Source: Bacillota bacterium (GTDB lineage: Bacteria; Bacillota; Clostridia; DSM-8532). Taken from it: a DNA stretch of 51,303 nucleotides. The notes beneath the pieces are model-generated. The model was not told the DNA's origin and made no database searches. It worked only from the letters and a program-made list of their open reading frames with translations. The position numbers were made by a program, and so were the translations under genes. Below, piece after piece: positions 1 through 7,359 of this stretch. Location of the stretch: the NCBI GenBank assembly GCA_022702935.2, contig JAKIML020000114.1, positions 1 to 51,303 on the forward strand, in the 5' to 3' direction. How positions within the stretch are numbered: position 1 is the stretch's first letter; each line of letters starts with the position of its first letter.

Positions 1-439
1 CCGCCGAGCCTGCTCCATACCGCTCTTCGGCAACGGGAAAAACCAGCTCTATGGTGCGGTGGGGAATGCCCTGCTCCTTAAGCCGTGCTATGGCTTCCAG
101 AATGATGGTGATTCCCGCCGCATCATCAGCGCCCAGGATGGTGTCGCCAGCCGAGGTGATGGTGCCGTCCTCATGGAGGATGGGCTTCTTCCCTTTGGCA
201 GGCTCCACTGTATCCATATGGGCCGAGAAGAGAAGGGGCGGCCCGCTTAAGGTGCCCGGGAGAAATCCGTAAAGATTTCCGCTGTTGCCCTTAATGATCT
301 GGTCTGCATCGTCCTCATAGACCGAAATATTAAGCTGGGTCAGCTTCTGGCGCAAGGCATCGCAGAATTGGCGTTCACCATAGGATGGACTATAAATACT
401 GGTTAACTGCTGAAAGGTGGTCCATAATCGATTGCTCAT
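1..439 (-). CDS. M20-family peptidase, peptidase T-like (3' end outside window)
   Basis: This zinc aminopeptidase-type enzyme probably removes residues from short peptides in the cytoplasm. Only the first 146 codons are visible; the reading frame is open to the window edge. Seen: the metal-site motif SAHMDTVEP (His74, Asp76), then GADDAAGI with the bridging Asp105, then VAEERYGAG with Glu138/Glu139, in the order and spacing of the M20/M42 superfamily. The start is fixed by GGAGG a few bases before ATG. It lies 54 bases after the methionine-binding lipoprotein gene on the same strand with no terminator between, so it is probably the last gene of the metNIQ operon and may release methionine-containing peptide products. 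The family is clear; tripeptidase versus other M20 specificity is not. Confidence 0.8.
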   Translation of the reverse strand, partial: MSNRLWTTFQQLTSIYSPSYGERQFCDALRQKLTQLNISVYEDDADQIIKGNSGNLYGFLPGTLSGPPLLFSAHMDTVEPAKGKKPILHEDGTITSAGDTILGADDAAGITIILEAIARLKEQGIPHRTIELVFPVAEERYGAGSA

Positions 440-493
440 AATCTGCCTCCCTTGTACCTGTAGATTGGATGCGGTGCCATTCCTGAACAATGG

Positions 494-1360
494 CTAATTG
501 GGAAGTTTAGCGGGAATGACTGCTCCGTTATAGGTTTCTTCAATGAATTTTCTGGTGTCTTCGTCCTGCAGGGCCTTCACCAGCGCAATAATGGCAGGAT
601 TGTTCTTATCCTCCTCGCGCACGGCGATGATATTGGCATAGGGACTGTCGCCGCTCTCGCTGAAAAGCCTGGAAGAGGTGATTTTAGCTTCAAGTGCCTT
701 GTTGGTATTGGTGATGAAGAAATCGTAATCAGCCTTGGTCGGAATGATCTGTGCCGAATCCAGCTCCACAATCTCGATGGGACGCAGGAATTCCTTAATA
801 TCAGCCACCGAAGCACTCAGAGAATTGGCTGTTTCATCGTTGAGCTTGATAAAGCCGTTCTGCTCCAGGATGCGCAAAGCCCTGTACTCGTTGGTGCCGT
901 CGTTGGGAATGGCCACCACAGCGTTGTCGGGAATCTCTTCCTTGGTCTTGTATTTGTCGGAGTATGCGGTAATGGGCTCCACATGGATATCACCGGCGTT
1001 GACAAGATTATAGCCGTTGGCCTTGTTCCATTCCTTTAGATAGGGATAGTGCTGGAAGAAGTTAAAATCAATTTCTCCTTTGGCCAGCTTTTCGTTGGTG
1101 GTGCTGTCGGCCGCTGTAGCCACCAGTTCAACAATAATGCCCTGTTCGGCCAGCTTTGGTTTGACGAACTCAATCAGTTCGGAATGGGGAACCAGGTCAA
1201 CAATACCCTTGATGGTGATGGTGGGCTTACTGCTTGAGGAATTATCGTTATTGGGGGTGGCTGACGAGGCGGACGGTGTGCTTTGGCTGCCGCAGCCAGT
1301 CAATAACCCAATAATCAGAATCAAAGTCAGAATGGAGCGGAGGATGGTACGTTTTTTCAT
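494..1360 (-). CDS. metQ: Methionine-binding lipoprotein of ABC transporter (MetQ/NlpA family)
   Basis: This is the extracytoplasmic substrate-binding subunit of a methionine uptake transporter, 288 residues long. Seen: a Lys-Lys-Arg start, a hydrophobic stretch, and a lipobox LLTGC with the lipidated Cys23, followed by a Ser/Thr/Asn-rich tether to about residue 50. The body has NlpA-family features, including a FNFFQHYPYLKEW segment and AIPNDGTNEYRAL. The ATG at 1360 is preferred because AAAAGGAG lies 8 bases upstream; an ATG two codons earlier (1366) is too close to that site. It is third in the metN-metI-metQ order, 14 bases after metI. The family also includes binders of other amino acids, but a complete metNIQ set makes methionine the best call. 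Confidence 0.9.
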   Translation of the reverse strand: MKKRTILRSILTLILIIGLLTGCGSQSTPSASSATPNNDNSSSSKPTITIKGIVDLVPHSELIEFVKPKLAEQGIIVELVATAADSTTNEKLAKGEIDFNFFQHYPYLKEWNKANGYNLVNAGDIHVEPITAYSDKYKTKEEIPDNAVVAIPNDGTNEYRALRILEQNGFIKLNDETANSLSASVADIKEFLRPIEIVELDSAQIIPTKADYDFFITNTNKALEAKITSSRLFSESGDSPYANIIAVREEDKNNPAIIALVKALQDEDTRKFIEETYNGAVIPAKLPN

Positions 1361-1374
1361 ATTCATTTCTCCTT

Positions 1375-2085
1375 TTAGATAAGATTTCTTTTTTTCAAAA
1401 TTTGCTTGGAAGCAAAGTTTCCAATCCATTGAACCAATTGAACAAGGATGATAAGTATATACACCGTTGCAAACAGGACGTCGTGCTGGAAGCGCTGATA
1501 CCCGAACCGCACGGCAATATCGCCGATGCCCCCTGCACCGAACATGCCTGCCAGCGCAGTCATGGAGATGACCGCAATTACCGCTACAGTAAAGCCGCGG
1601 ATGAGGGAAGGGGCAGTTTCGGGAATCAATATGCGAAAGATTATCTGTATATTGGTGCTGCCAATGGATCTGGCGGCTTCCACCTTGCCCTTGGCTATCT
1701 CCAACAGGCTGCTTTCCACCAATCGGGCATACATGGGAATGCAGCTTGCTGCTATAGCGATGATACAGGCATTGACGCCGTAGGACTTGCCGAAAAACAA
1801 CCGTGCCACAGGAATCATCAGAATGATCATAATCATTTGGGGGAGGGAGCGCAGGCAGTTAATGACCCAACCTGAACCGGTATAGAGGATCTTCATGGGA
1901 ATTAAGCCGTCGGGATTGGTCACCGTCAGAAGTATGCCTAAGAAAAGTCCCAGGACCAGCATGATGATCGAGGACAGAGTAACCATGTAGAGGGTTTCGC
2001 CAATGGCTGGCTTTAATCGCTGCCAGATCTCGGGGGCAAAGGAACCCTTAATCACTTCCCAAAGGGGGGTATCCAAGAGACTCAT
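1375..2085 (-). CDS. metI: Methionine ABC transporter permease MetI
   Basis: This is the membrane-spanning subunit of the first methionine transporter, 236 residues. Seen: about five hydrophobic segments and the EAA-loop region around VEAARSIGSTNIQIIFRI, which contacts the ATPase, followed by the typical MetI stretch AGMFGAGGIGDIAVRFGY. AAAGGAG precedes the ATG. It sits between metN (25 bases upstream) and metQ, so the three subunits are co-transcribed. Its length and motif order match MetI proteins without extra domains. Confidence 0.92.
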   Translation of the reverse strand: MSLLDTPLWEVIKGSFAPEIWQRLKPAIGETLYMVTLSSIIMLVLGLFLGILLTVTNPDGLIPMKILYTGSGWVINCLRSLPQMIMIILMIPVARLFFGKSYGVNACIIAIAASCIPMYARLVESSLLEIAKGKVEAARSIGSTNIQIIFRILIPETAPSLIRGFTVAVIAVISMTALAGMFGAGGIGDIAVRFGYQRFQHDVLFATVYILIILVQLVQWIGNFASKQILKKRNLI

Positions 2086-2110
2086 CCTATCACTCCTTTA
2101 GCGGTTGAAA

Positions 2111-2899
2111 TTAAATGCCGCTGCCATTTTCCTCAGAGGCTCGCTGGAATTCGGTATAAACACGGGCAAAAATGGAACCTGTCCGACTGAGGGGATTGTT
2201 GAAAATGTCGCGCACCGATCCGGTTTCAATGATCTGACCGTCTTCCAGTACGGCCATTCTGTCACAGGTGTAGCGTATGGCGTCCAATTCATGGGTGATC
2301 ATTAAGATGGTAATGCCGGTTGTCCGATTGATTTGCTTAAGAAGATCAAGAATTTGCAGTGTGGTTTGCGGATCAAGAGCTGACGTGGCCTCATCACTGA
2401 GCAGGAGATCGGGATTGCTGACCAAGGCCCGGGCAATGCCAACCCTCTGCTTTTGACCGCCTGAAAGCCCGCCCGGATAGGCATTCAGCTTATCCATCAG
2501 GCCTACCAGCTCAGCGGTTTCCAAAACCCGCCGCCGAATTTCATTTTGAGGTACCCGGCTGATTTCTAACGGATAGGCAATGTTTCGGTAGACCGTTTTC
2601 GCCTCAAACAGGTTGAAGGTCTGGAAAATCATACCGATTTTCCTGCGCTCCAAAAGGAGTTCCTTTTTGGATAGGCTCAGAATATCCACACCGCCAACCC
2701 GGATACTGCCCGAATCAGGTACTTCAAGCCGATTAATGCAACGGGCCAGGGTGGATTTTCCCGCTCCGCTGAAGCCAATGATGCCGAAGATCTCTCCTTT
2801 GTGAACAGTGAGATTAATCCCCTTAAGTACATTGAGGGAGCCATTATGGGTATGATAGGTTTTATGTAGGTCTGAAATCTGAATATATGCATCCATCAT
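2111..2899 (-). CDS. metN: Methionine ABC transporter ATPase MetN, short form without NIL domain
   Basis: This is the ATP-hydrolysing subunit of the first methionine transporter. Seen: Walker A GFSGAGKST (residues 42-50), the Q-loop MIFQTFNLF, the ABC signature LSGGQKQRVGIARAL and Walker B LLLSDEATSALD. The protein ends about residue 262, soon after the ATPase core. It therefore lacks the C-terminal NIL regulatory domain found in most MetN proteins and in the second copy at 20089-21105. The ATG pair at 2899/2896 is chosen because homology starts there and the promoter places the RNA start near 2978. No Shine-Dalgarno sequence lies directly upstream; the nearest (AAGGAG, 2941-2946) abuts another ATG, described separately. 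Confidence 0.88.
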   Translation of the reverse strand: MMDAYIQISDLHKTYHTHNGSLNVLKGINLTVHKGEIFGIIGFSGAGKSTLARCINRLEVPDSGSIRVGGVDILSLSKKELLLERRKIGMIFQTFNLFEAKTVYRNIAYPLEISRVPQNEIRRRVLETAELVGLMDKLNAYPGGLSGGQKQRVGIARALVSNPDLLLSDEATSALDPQTTLQILDLLKQINRTTGITILMITHELDAIRYTCDRMAVLEDGQIIETGSVRDIFNNPLSRTGSIFARVYTEFQRASEENGSGI

Positions 2900-2940
2900 A
2901 CTTGGCTGTGCAGCATAGCTTGGTATGAGCCGTGCCGCAT
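2896..2940 (-). other. Possible 14-codon upstream reading frame overlapping the metN start
   Basis: AAGGAG (2941-2946) directly abuts an ATG at 2940. That ATG opens MRHGSYQAMLHSQV and ends in a TGA overlapping the ATGATG of metN. This stop-start overlap is the usual layout for translational coupling. The zero spacing between the ribosome site and the ATG is unfavourable, so translation is uncertain. The peptide contains two Met codons and no Cys. Confidence 0.3.
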
Positions 2941-2984
2941 CTCCTTCTAGAATTCTTGACCAAAAACATACTAAACTTATATAC

Positions 2985-3013
2985 ATTATATGTAATATGC
3001 CCAATGCTGTCAA
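2985..3013 (-). promoter_or_regulatory. Sigma-A promoter of metNIQ
   Basis: Read on the minus strand, TTGACA (3008-3013) and TATAAT (2985-2990) are separated by exactly 17 bases: a perfect consensus promoter. RNA should start near 2978, giving a leader of about 80 bases. That is too short for a full SAM-I riboswitch or T-box. Confidence 0.85.
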
Positions 3014-3176
3014 AGGGATTTTAGGCAATTTACCTATTTTTGTGAATCTACACAAAAGGAGGGATGGCAGAGATAGAAGGATTATACAAAACATATAGGA
3101 ATTATAGGAAAAGTAGATGCGTTAAGAAAATACATCATCAATGTATAATAAAGACATAAGATTAAAATGATTTGTA

Positions 3177-3205
3177 TTGACAAGAACGCATAATGGATGT
3201 ATGAT
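3177..3205 (+). promoter_or_regulatory. Sigma-A promoter of cysK
   Basis: TTGACA (3177-3182) and TATGAT (3200-3205) are separated by 17 bases. Transcription should begin near 3212, about 45 bases before cysK. It faces away from the metNIQ promoter about 165 bases to the left. Confidence 0.82.
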
Positions 3206-3257
3206 TAAAACATATAAAACATATATGAATAGAACGCTAACAGGAGGGGATACCACC

Positions 3258-4190
3258 ATGTCCAGAATTTACAGGAATCTCACCGACTTAATTGGAAAAA
3301 CACCGTTGTTAGAGCTTAGCAACTATGAGAAGAAGCACGGACTTCAGGCAAGAGTCATTGGCAAGCTGGAGTACTATAATCCGGCAGGAAGCGTTAAGGA
3401 CAGAATTGCCAAGGCCATGATTGAGGATGCTGAGAAGAAGGGCTTGCTCAATGCCGATTCGGTAATCATTGAGCCCACCAGCGGCAATACCGGTATTGGT
3501 CTTGCTTCAGTGGCAGCGGCTCGCGGCTATCGGATTATACTGACCATGCCCGAAACCATGAGCATTGAACGCAGAAATCTTTTAAAGGCCTATGGCGCTG
3601 AGCTGGTTTTAACCGAGGGCTCCAAGGGCATGTCGGGGGCCATTGCCAAGGCTCAGGAACTGGCCAAGGAGATCCCCAATGCCTTCATTCCCGGTCAGTT
3701 TGAAAACCCGGCTAACCCCGAAATTCACCGCAATACCACGGGTCCTGAAATCTGGGAGGATACCGATGGCGCCATTGATATTCTGGTATCGGGCATCGGA
3801 ACCGGGGGTACCATTACCGGTGCCGGTGAGTATCTGAAGTCAAAGAAGCCCGGCATCAAGATTGTGGCTGTTGAACCTGAAGCCTCTCCCGTTTTGTCAG
3901 GCGGCAAGCCCGGTCCTCATAAGATTCAGGGTATTGGAGCAGGCTTTGTTCCCAAGGTTTTGAATACCACCGTCTATGATGAGATTATTCAGGTTAAGAA
4001 CGAGGATGCCTTTGCCACTGGCAGGGAGCTTGCCAAGACCGAAGGTCTGTTGGTGGGTATTTCCTCGGGTGCGGCAGCCTGGGCTGCAACCCAATTGGCA
4101 AAGCGTCCTGAGAACGCTGGCAAGGTCATTGTAGTGGTTCTTCCCGATACAGGCGAAAGATATTTGTCCACACCTTTATTCTCTGACTAA
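3258..4190 (+). CDS. cysK: Cysteine synthase A (O-acetylserine sulfhydrylase)
   Basis: This PLP enzyme makes cysteine from O-acetylserine and sulfide in the cytoplasm; 310 residues, the usual length. Seen: AGSVKDRI with the PLP-binding Lys47, the substrate loop PTSGNTG (73-79), the phosphate-binding GTGGTITG near residue 180, and [11 protein letters not shown] near the C terminus. The ATG at 3258 follows AGGAGGGG. An in-frame start further upstream would lie inside the promoter, so it is rejected. It diverges from the methionine transporter operon, pairing cysteine synthesis with methionine uptake. Cystathionine beta-synthase is the nearest alternative, but there are no CBS domains. Confidence 0.95.
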   Translation: MSRIYRNLTDLIGKTPLLELSNYEKKHGLQARVIGKLEYYNPAGSVKDRIAKAMIEDAEKKGLLNADSVIIEPTSGNTGIGLASVAAARGYRIILTMPETMSIERRNLLKAYGAELVLTEGSKGMSGAIAKAQELAKEIPNAFIPGQFENPANPEIHRNTTGPEIWEDTDGAIDILVSGIGTGGTITGAGEYLKSKKPGIKIVAVEPEASPVLSGGKPGPHKIQGIGAGFVPKVLNTTVYDEIIQVKNEDAFATGRELAKTEGLLVGISSGAAAWAATQLAKRPENAGKVIVVVLPDTGERYLSTPLFSD

Positions 4191-4296
4191 ACCTGTTTGG
4201 TATAGATAAGCGATACAGCGGTGATGCTGAGGCGTACTTAGCTTAAGTTACTGTTGTGTTCTGACAACACATCTGCCAGGAGGCATTACAGAAGTT

Positions 4297-5145
4297 ATGC
4301 AAAAACGAGTTGCAGCCATTCACGATATCTCATGCTTTGGAAGATGCTCTCTCACCGTTGCGCTGCCCATCATTTCGGCAGGCGGCATTGAGTGCAGCGT
4401 CATTCCCACCGCTGTGCTTTCTACCCATACCGGCGGGATATCGGGTTATACCTTCCGGGACCTGACCCAGGATATTCTGCCTGTTGCAGAGCACTGGCAA
4501 TCGCTGAATCTTGAGTTTGATGCTGTTTATTCAGGGTATTTAGGCTCTTTTGAGCAAATTGACATTGTTACCGAGGTCTTTCGCAGGTTTCGAAAGAAGG
4601 ACAATTTCTTGATTGTGGATCCTGTCATGGCCGATAATGGTGTGCTTTATAAGCACTTCCCGTCCAATTTTCCTACGGGAATGCGCGCCCTTGTCCGCCA
4701 GGCCGATGTGATTATTCCCAATATCACTGAAGCTGTCTTGCTATTGGATGAGCCTTATAAGGAAGGTCCCTATACCAGGGAGTACATTGAAAAGCTTGTA
4801 CGCAGCCTTTCAAGACTGGGGCCCAGTCAGGTGGTCCTTACAGGCGTCTATTTTGATGACACCCAACTGGGTGCAGCCTGCTATAATGCGGATAAGGATG
4901 AGCTTGATTTTATCTTTGCCCGGCGTATTGAGGGCTATTATCATGGCACCGGCGATGTGTTCGGAAGTGTTTTAGTGGCTGCACTTCTTAATGACCAAAG
5001 CCTTTCTGAGGCAGTATCCATGGCTGTGGATTTCACGGTCAAAAGCATTGCGCGCACCAAGCAAGCAGGCACCGATATCCGCTTTGGCGTCAACTTTGAG
5101 CAGGGTCTGTTGGAGTTGGCCCAGAAATTGAATCCCATTCTCTGA
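4297..5145 (+). CDS. pdxY: Pyridoxal/pyridoxamine kinase, PdxY type
   Basis: This ribokinase-fold enzyme phosphorylates B6 vitamers for PLP salvage; 282 residues. Seen: an N-terminal AAIHDISCFGRCSLTVALPI, typical of pyridoxamine kinases, the substrate loop THTGGISGYTFRD, and the ATP/anion-hole motif GTGDVFGSVL (catalytic Asp) in the C-terminal third. CCAGGAGG lies 13 bases before the ATG, slightly long. It sits between two PLP-dependent enzymes, CysK and LysA, which fits cofactor supply. About 105 bases separate it from cysK with no terminator, so the two may be co-transcribed. Confidence 0.9.
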   Translation: MQKRVAAIHDISCFGRCSLTVALPIISAGGIECSVIPTAVLSTHTGGISGYTFRDLTQDILPVAEHWQSLNLEFDAVYSGYLGSFEQIDIVTEVFRRFRKKDNFLIVDPVMADNGVLYKHFPSNFPTGMRALVRQADVIIPNITEAVLLLDEPYKEGPYTREYIEKLVRSLSRLGPSQVVLTGVYFDDTQLGAACYNADKDELDFIFARRIEGYYHGTGDVFGSVLVAALLNDQSLSEAVSMAVDFTVKSIARTKQAGTDIRFGVNFEQGLLELAQKLNPIL

Positions 5146-5212
5146 GCTTATGCACTGTGGAACCCCTATTATAGGCATACCGATATAAATTTGAAGGATT
5201 TGATTTAAGAAC

Positions 5213-5241
5213 TTGCAAAAATGCATGGTGAATGTTACAAT
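5213..5241 (+). promoter_or_regulatory. Sigma-A promoter of lysA
   Basis: TTGCAA (5213-5218) and TACAAT (5236-5241) are separated by 17 bases, about 50 bases before the lysA ATG. The short leader leaves no room for a lysine riboswitch. Confidence 0.7.
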
Positions 5242-5291
5242 TTTTAAATAATATCGGTTATGTACACAGTGTGAGAATGGGGTAAAATGAA

Positions 5292-6605
5292 ATGATTGAG
5301 AATTCTAAACTTCAAATTAACGAGAAAGACCATCTGGTTATTGGCGGGTGCGACTGTGTGGAGCTCGCCAGGGAGTTCGGAACACCGCTCTATGTCATGG
5401 ATGAGAGCGTTATTCGTGAGAACATGCGCCTATATAAAAATGCCATGGATAAGTATTATCAGGGCAAGGGCCTGGTCCTTTATGCCAGCAAGGCCCTGTG
5501 CACCATGGCCCTGTGTAAAATAGCCCAACAGGAGGGCCTGGGGCTGGATGTGGTCTCGGGCGGCGAGCTCTATACAGCCATGAAAGCCGGTTTCCCCATG
5601 GAAAAGGTTTTCTTCCACGGAAACAACAAGACTCAGGCCGAGCTGGAAACCGCGTTGGATGCAGGTATAGGACGTATCGTTGTGGACAATACCCATGAGC
5701 TTAAGATGCTCAATGCCCTGTGTGAAAAGAAGGGTATGAAGGCTCAGATTTCAGTGCGGGTTAAGCCCGGGATTGACGCCCATACCCATGACTTTGTCAA
5801 AACCGGACAGATTGATTCCAAGTTCGGCGTTGCCCTTGAGAACGGAGAGGTTTTTGAATTTGCACAGCAATGCAAAATGCTGAGCCATGTGGAGCTGGTA
5901 GGGCTTCATTGCCATATTGGATCCCAGATTTTTGATTTGGATCCCTTTATCGAAACGGCCAAGGTCATGCTGGGCCTCATTGCCGATTTGAAAGAACGGT
6001 ACGGGATCATCATTACAGAGCTGAATCTGGGCGGTGGCTTTGGCATTAAATATACGAAGGCAGACGATCCGGTGGAGTACGACCGCTATATTGAGGCCGT
6101 ATCCCAAACCGTGAAGCAGGTCTGTGAGGAAAAGGGGATACAGCAGCCCTTCATGCTGATGGAGCCGGGGCGTTCCATCGTGGCTCCGGCAGGAATTACG
6201 CTTTATACTGTAGGTTCGGTTAAGGAGATTAAGGATGTACGCACCTATGTGGCCATAGACGGCGGAATGTTCGACAATCCCCGCTATGCCCTGTATCAGT
6301 CCAAGTACTCCTTTGTCATGGCCAATAAGATGAGTGCGCCTGTAAGCCAAAAGGTCACTGTCGCCGGCAAGTGCTGTGAATCGGGGGATTTAATCGGCAA
6401 GGATGTGGAGCTTCCCGAGGTGGAGGCCGGAGATATTATGGCCGTGCTGGCCACAGGAGCCTATAATTACTCCATGTCCATGAACTATAACCGCAACACC
6501 AGGCCTCCCATCATCCTGGTCAACCAGGGGAAGGCCAAGGTTATTGTCAAGGGCGAGACCTACGAGGATATTATCCGCAACGACGTGATTCCCGAGGAAC
6601 TGTAA
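5292..6605 (+). CDS. lysA: Diaminopimelate decarboxylase
   Basis: This enzyme decarboxylates meso-diaminopimelate to L-lysine, the last step of lysine synthesis; 437 residues, normal for LysA. Seen: the PLP lysine in YASKALC (Lys67), HCHIGSQI, the glycine-rich LNLGGGFGIKY phosphate loop, EPGRSIV, and the partner-subunit cysteine motif GKCCESGD. The second half has the DAPDC-type YNYSMSMNYN near the end. The ATG follows a modest GGGG site. It has its own promoter and is followed by a structured intergenic region leading into the ECF transporter operon. Confidence 0.95.
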   Translation: MIENSKLQINEKDHLVIGGCDCVELAREFGTPLYVMDESVIRENMRLYKNAMDKYYQGKGLVLYASKALCTMALCKIAQQEGLGLDVVSGGELYTAMKAGFPMEKVFFHGNNKTQAELETALDAGIGRIVVDNTHELKMLNALCEKKGMKAQISVRVKPGIDAHTHDFVKTGQIDSKFGVALENGEVFEFAQQCKMLSHVELVGLHCHIGSQIFDLDPFIETAKVMLGLIADLKERYGIIITELNLGGGFGIKYTKADDPVEYDRYIEAVSQTVKQVCEEKGIQQPFMLMEPGRSIVAPAGITLYTVGSVKEIKDVRTYVAIDGGMFDNPRYALYQSKYSFVMANKMSAPVSQKVTVAGKCCESGDLIGKDVELPEVEAGDIMAVLATGAYNYSMSMNYNRNTRPPIILVNQGKAKVIVKGETYEDIIRNDVIPEEL

Positions 6606-6638
6606 AGATTATCCCTTAAAGCTGTAAATCTAATAAAG

Positions 6639-6740
6639 CATATTGACTATACCATTGAAAGATGTCAATATGAAATTAGTGGTAACCATATAAATAAGCT
6701 CTGAGCCTTTTATATGGTTATCATTGTATTAAACTAATTT
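6639..6740 (+). ncRNA. Candidate structured leader RNA before the ECF transporter operon
   Basis: Two consecutive stem-loops can be drawn. The first pairs CATATTGAC (6639-6647) with GTCAATATG (6664-6672), 9 bp perfect. The second pairs 6681-6694 with 6709-6722 (14 bp, one G-U). It is extended by AAATTAGT (6673-6680) pairing with ACTAATTT (6733-6740) across a 10-base bulge. The region ends just before the GGAGG of the S-component gene. It could be a cis-regulatory RNA, a repressor site (the first inverted repeat) or an A/T-rich terminator of lysA. I cannot match it to a known riboswitch. Confidence 0.4.
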
Positions 6741-6762
6741 TTAGGGTTTGGAGGTCAGTCAA

Positions 6763-7347
6763 ATGAAAAAGGTTCTGAAAACTTTGCTTGGTGTCTGGAA
6801 TACCAAGACCGTGGTTGTTGTAGCCATCGGTGCAGCCCTCTTTGGTGTATTAATGAATTATGCAGGAATCCCCATCTACACCAACACAAAATTAACCACT
6901 GCCATGATTATCCCCGTTATTGTGGGAGGTATGTTTGGTCCACTGCCCGCATTTGTGGCCTGTACGGTCGGTAACATTATTGCAGACTTAATTGGCGGAT
7001 GGGGCTTCTGGTTTGACTGGTCTGTGGGTAATGGTGTTTTAGGCTTCATTGTTGGTCTGCTGCCTCTCTATGGTGCAAAGATTAATGAAGGTATTTTCAA
7101 GGTTAAGCATGCCATTATCTATTCCATCGTATGTGTATTAGGCAACCTGTTTGCGCTGGGCATTGTTATCCCCATTCTGACAACCCTGTTCTACGGCGGT
7201 GAGCTGGAGGTTACCATGGCTCAGGCTTGGACTGCCAGCATCGCCAATATCGTCGTTTTGATTGTTGCCGGTCTTCCTATCCTGTATGTCTTAGCTAACA
7301 GAAATTCACGCAGGACCAACCTGAAGCTTGAAGAGAAGGAAGATTAA
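6763..7347 (+). CDS. ECF transporter S component, UPF0397/ECF-ribofla_trS type
   Basis: This is the membrane substrate-capture subunit of an energy-coupling-factor importer, 194 residues. Seen: five to six hydrophobic segments, an opening NTKTVVVVAIGAALFGVLM, then a FGPLPAFVACTVGNIIADLI segment and the aromatic GGWGFWFDWSVGNG loop. All resemble UPF0397 proteins, which typically sit beside a double ATPase and an EcfT as here. The ATG at 6763 follows GGAGG by 8 bases. UPF0397 substrates are not firmly established. The neighbouring dipeptidase and SAM-hydrolase genes suggest a nucleoside- or methionine-related compound, but that is inference. Confidence 0.82.
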   Translation: MKKVLKTLLGVWNTKTVVVVAIGAALFGVLMNYAGIPIYTNTKLTTAMIIPVIVGGMFGPLPAFVACTVGNIIADLIGGWGFWFDWSVGNGVLGFIVGLLPLYGAKINEGIFKVKHAIIYSIVCVLGNLFALGIVIPILTTLFYGGELEVTMAQAWTASIANIVVLIVAGLPILYVLANRNSRRTNLKLEEKED

Positions 7348-7359
7348 AAGGGATTAGCA

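Noticed and set aside
3177-3257. An upstream extension of cysK
   Set aside because: It begins on the TTGACA of the promoter, so the extension cannot be transcribed from that promoter; the ATG at 3258 has a strong ribosome site.
5146-5291. A lysine riboswitch before lysA
   Set aside because: The transcript leader is only about 45 bases after the promoter at 5213-5241, far shorter than a lysine riboswitch.
5751-6350. A 199-codon minus-strand frame
   Set aside because: It is the antisense shadow of lysA, with no domain pattern.
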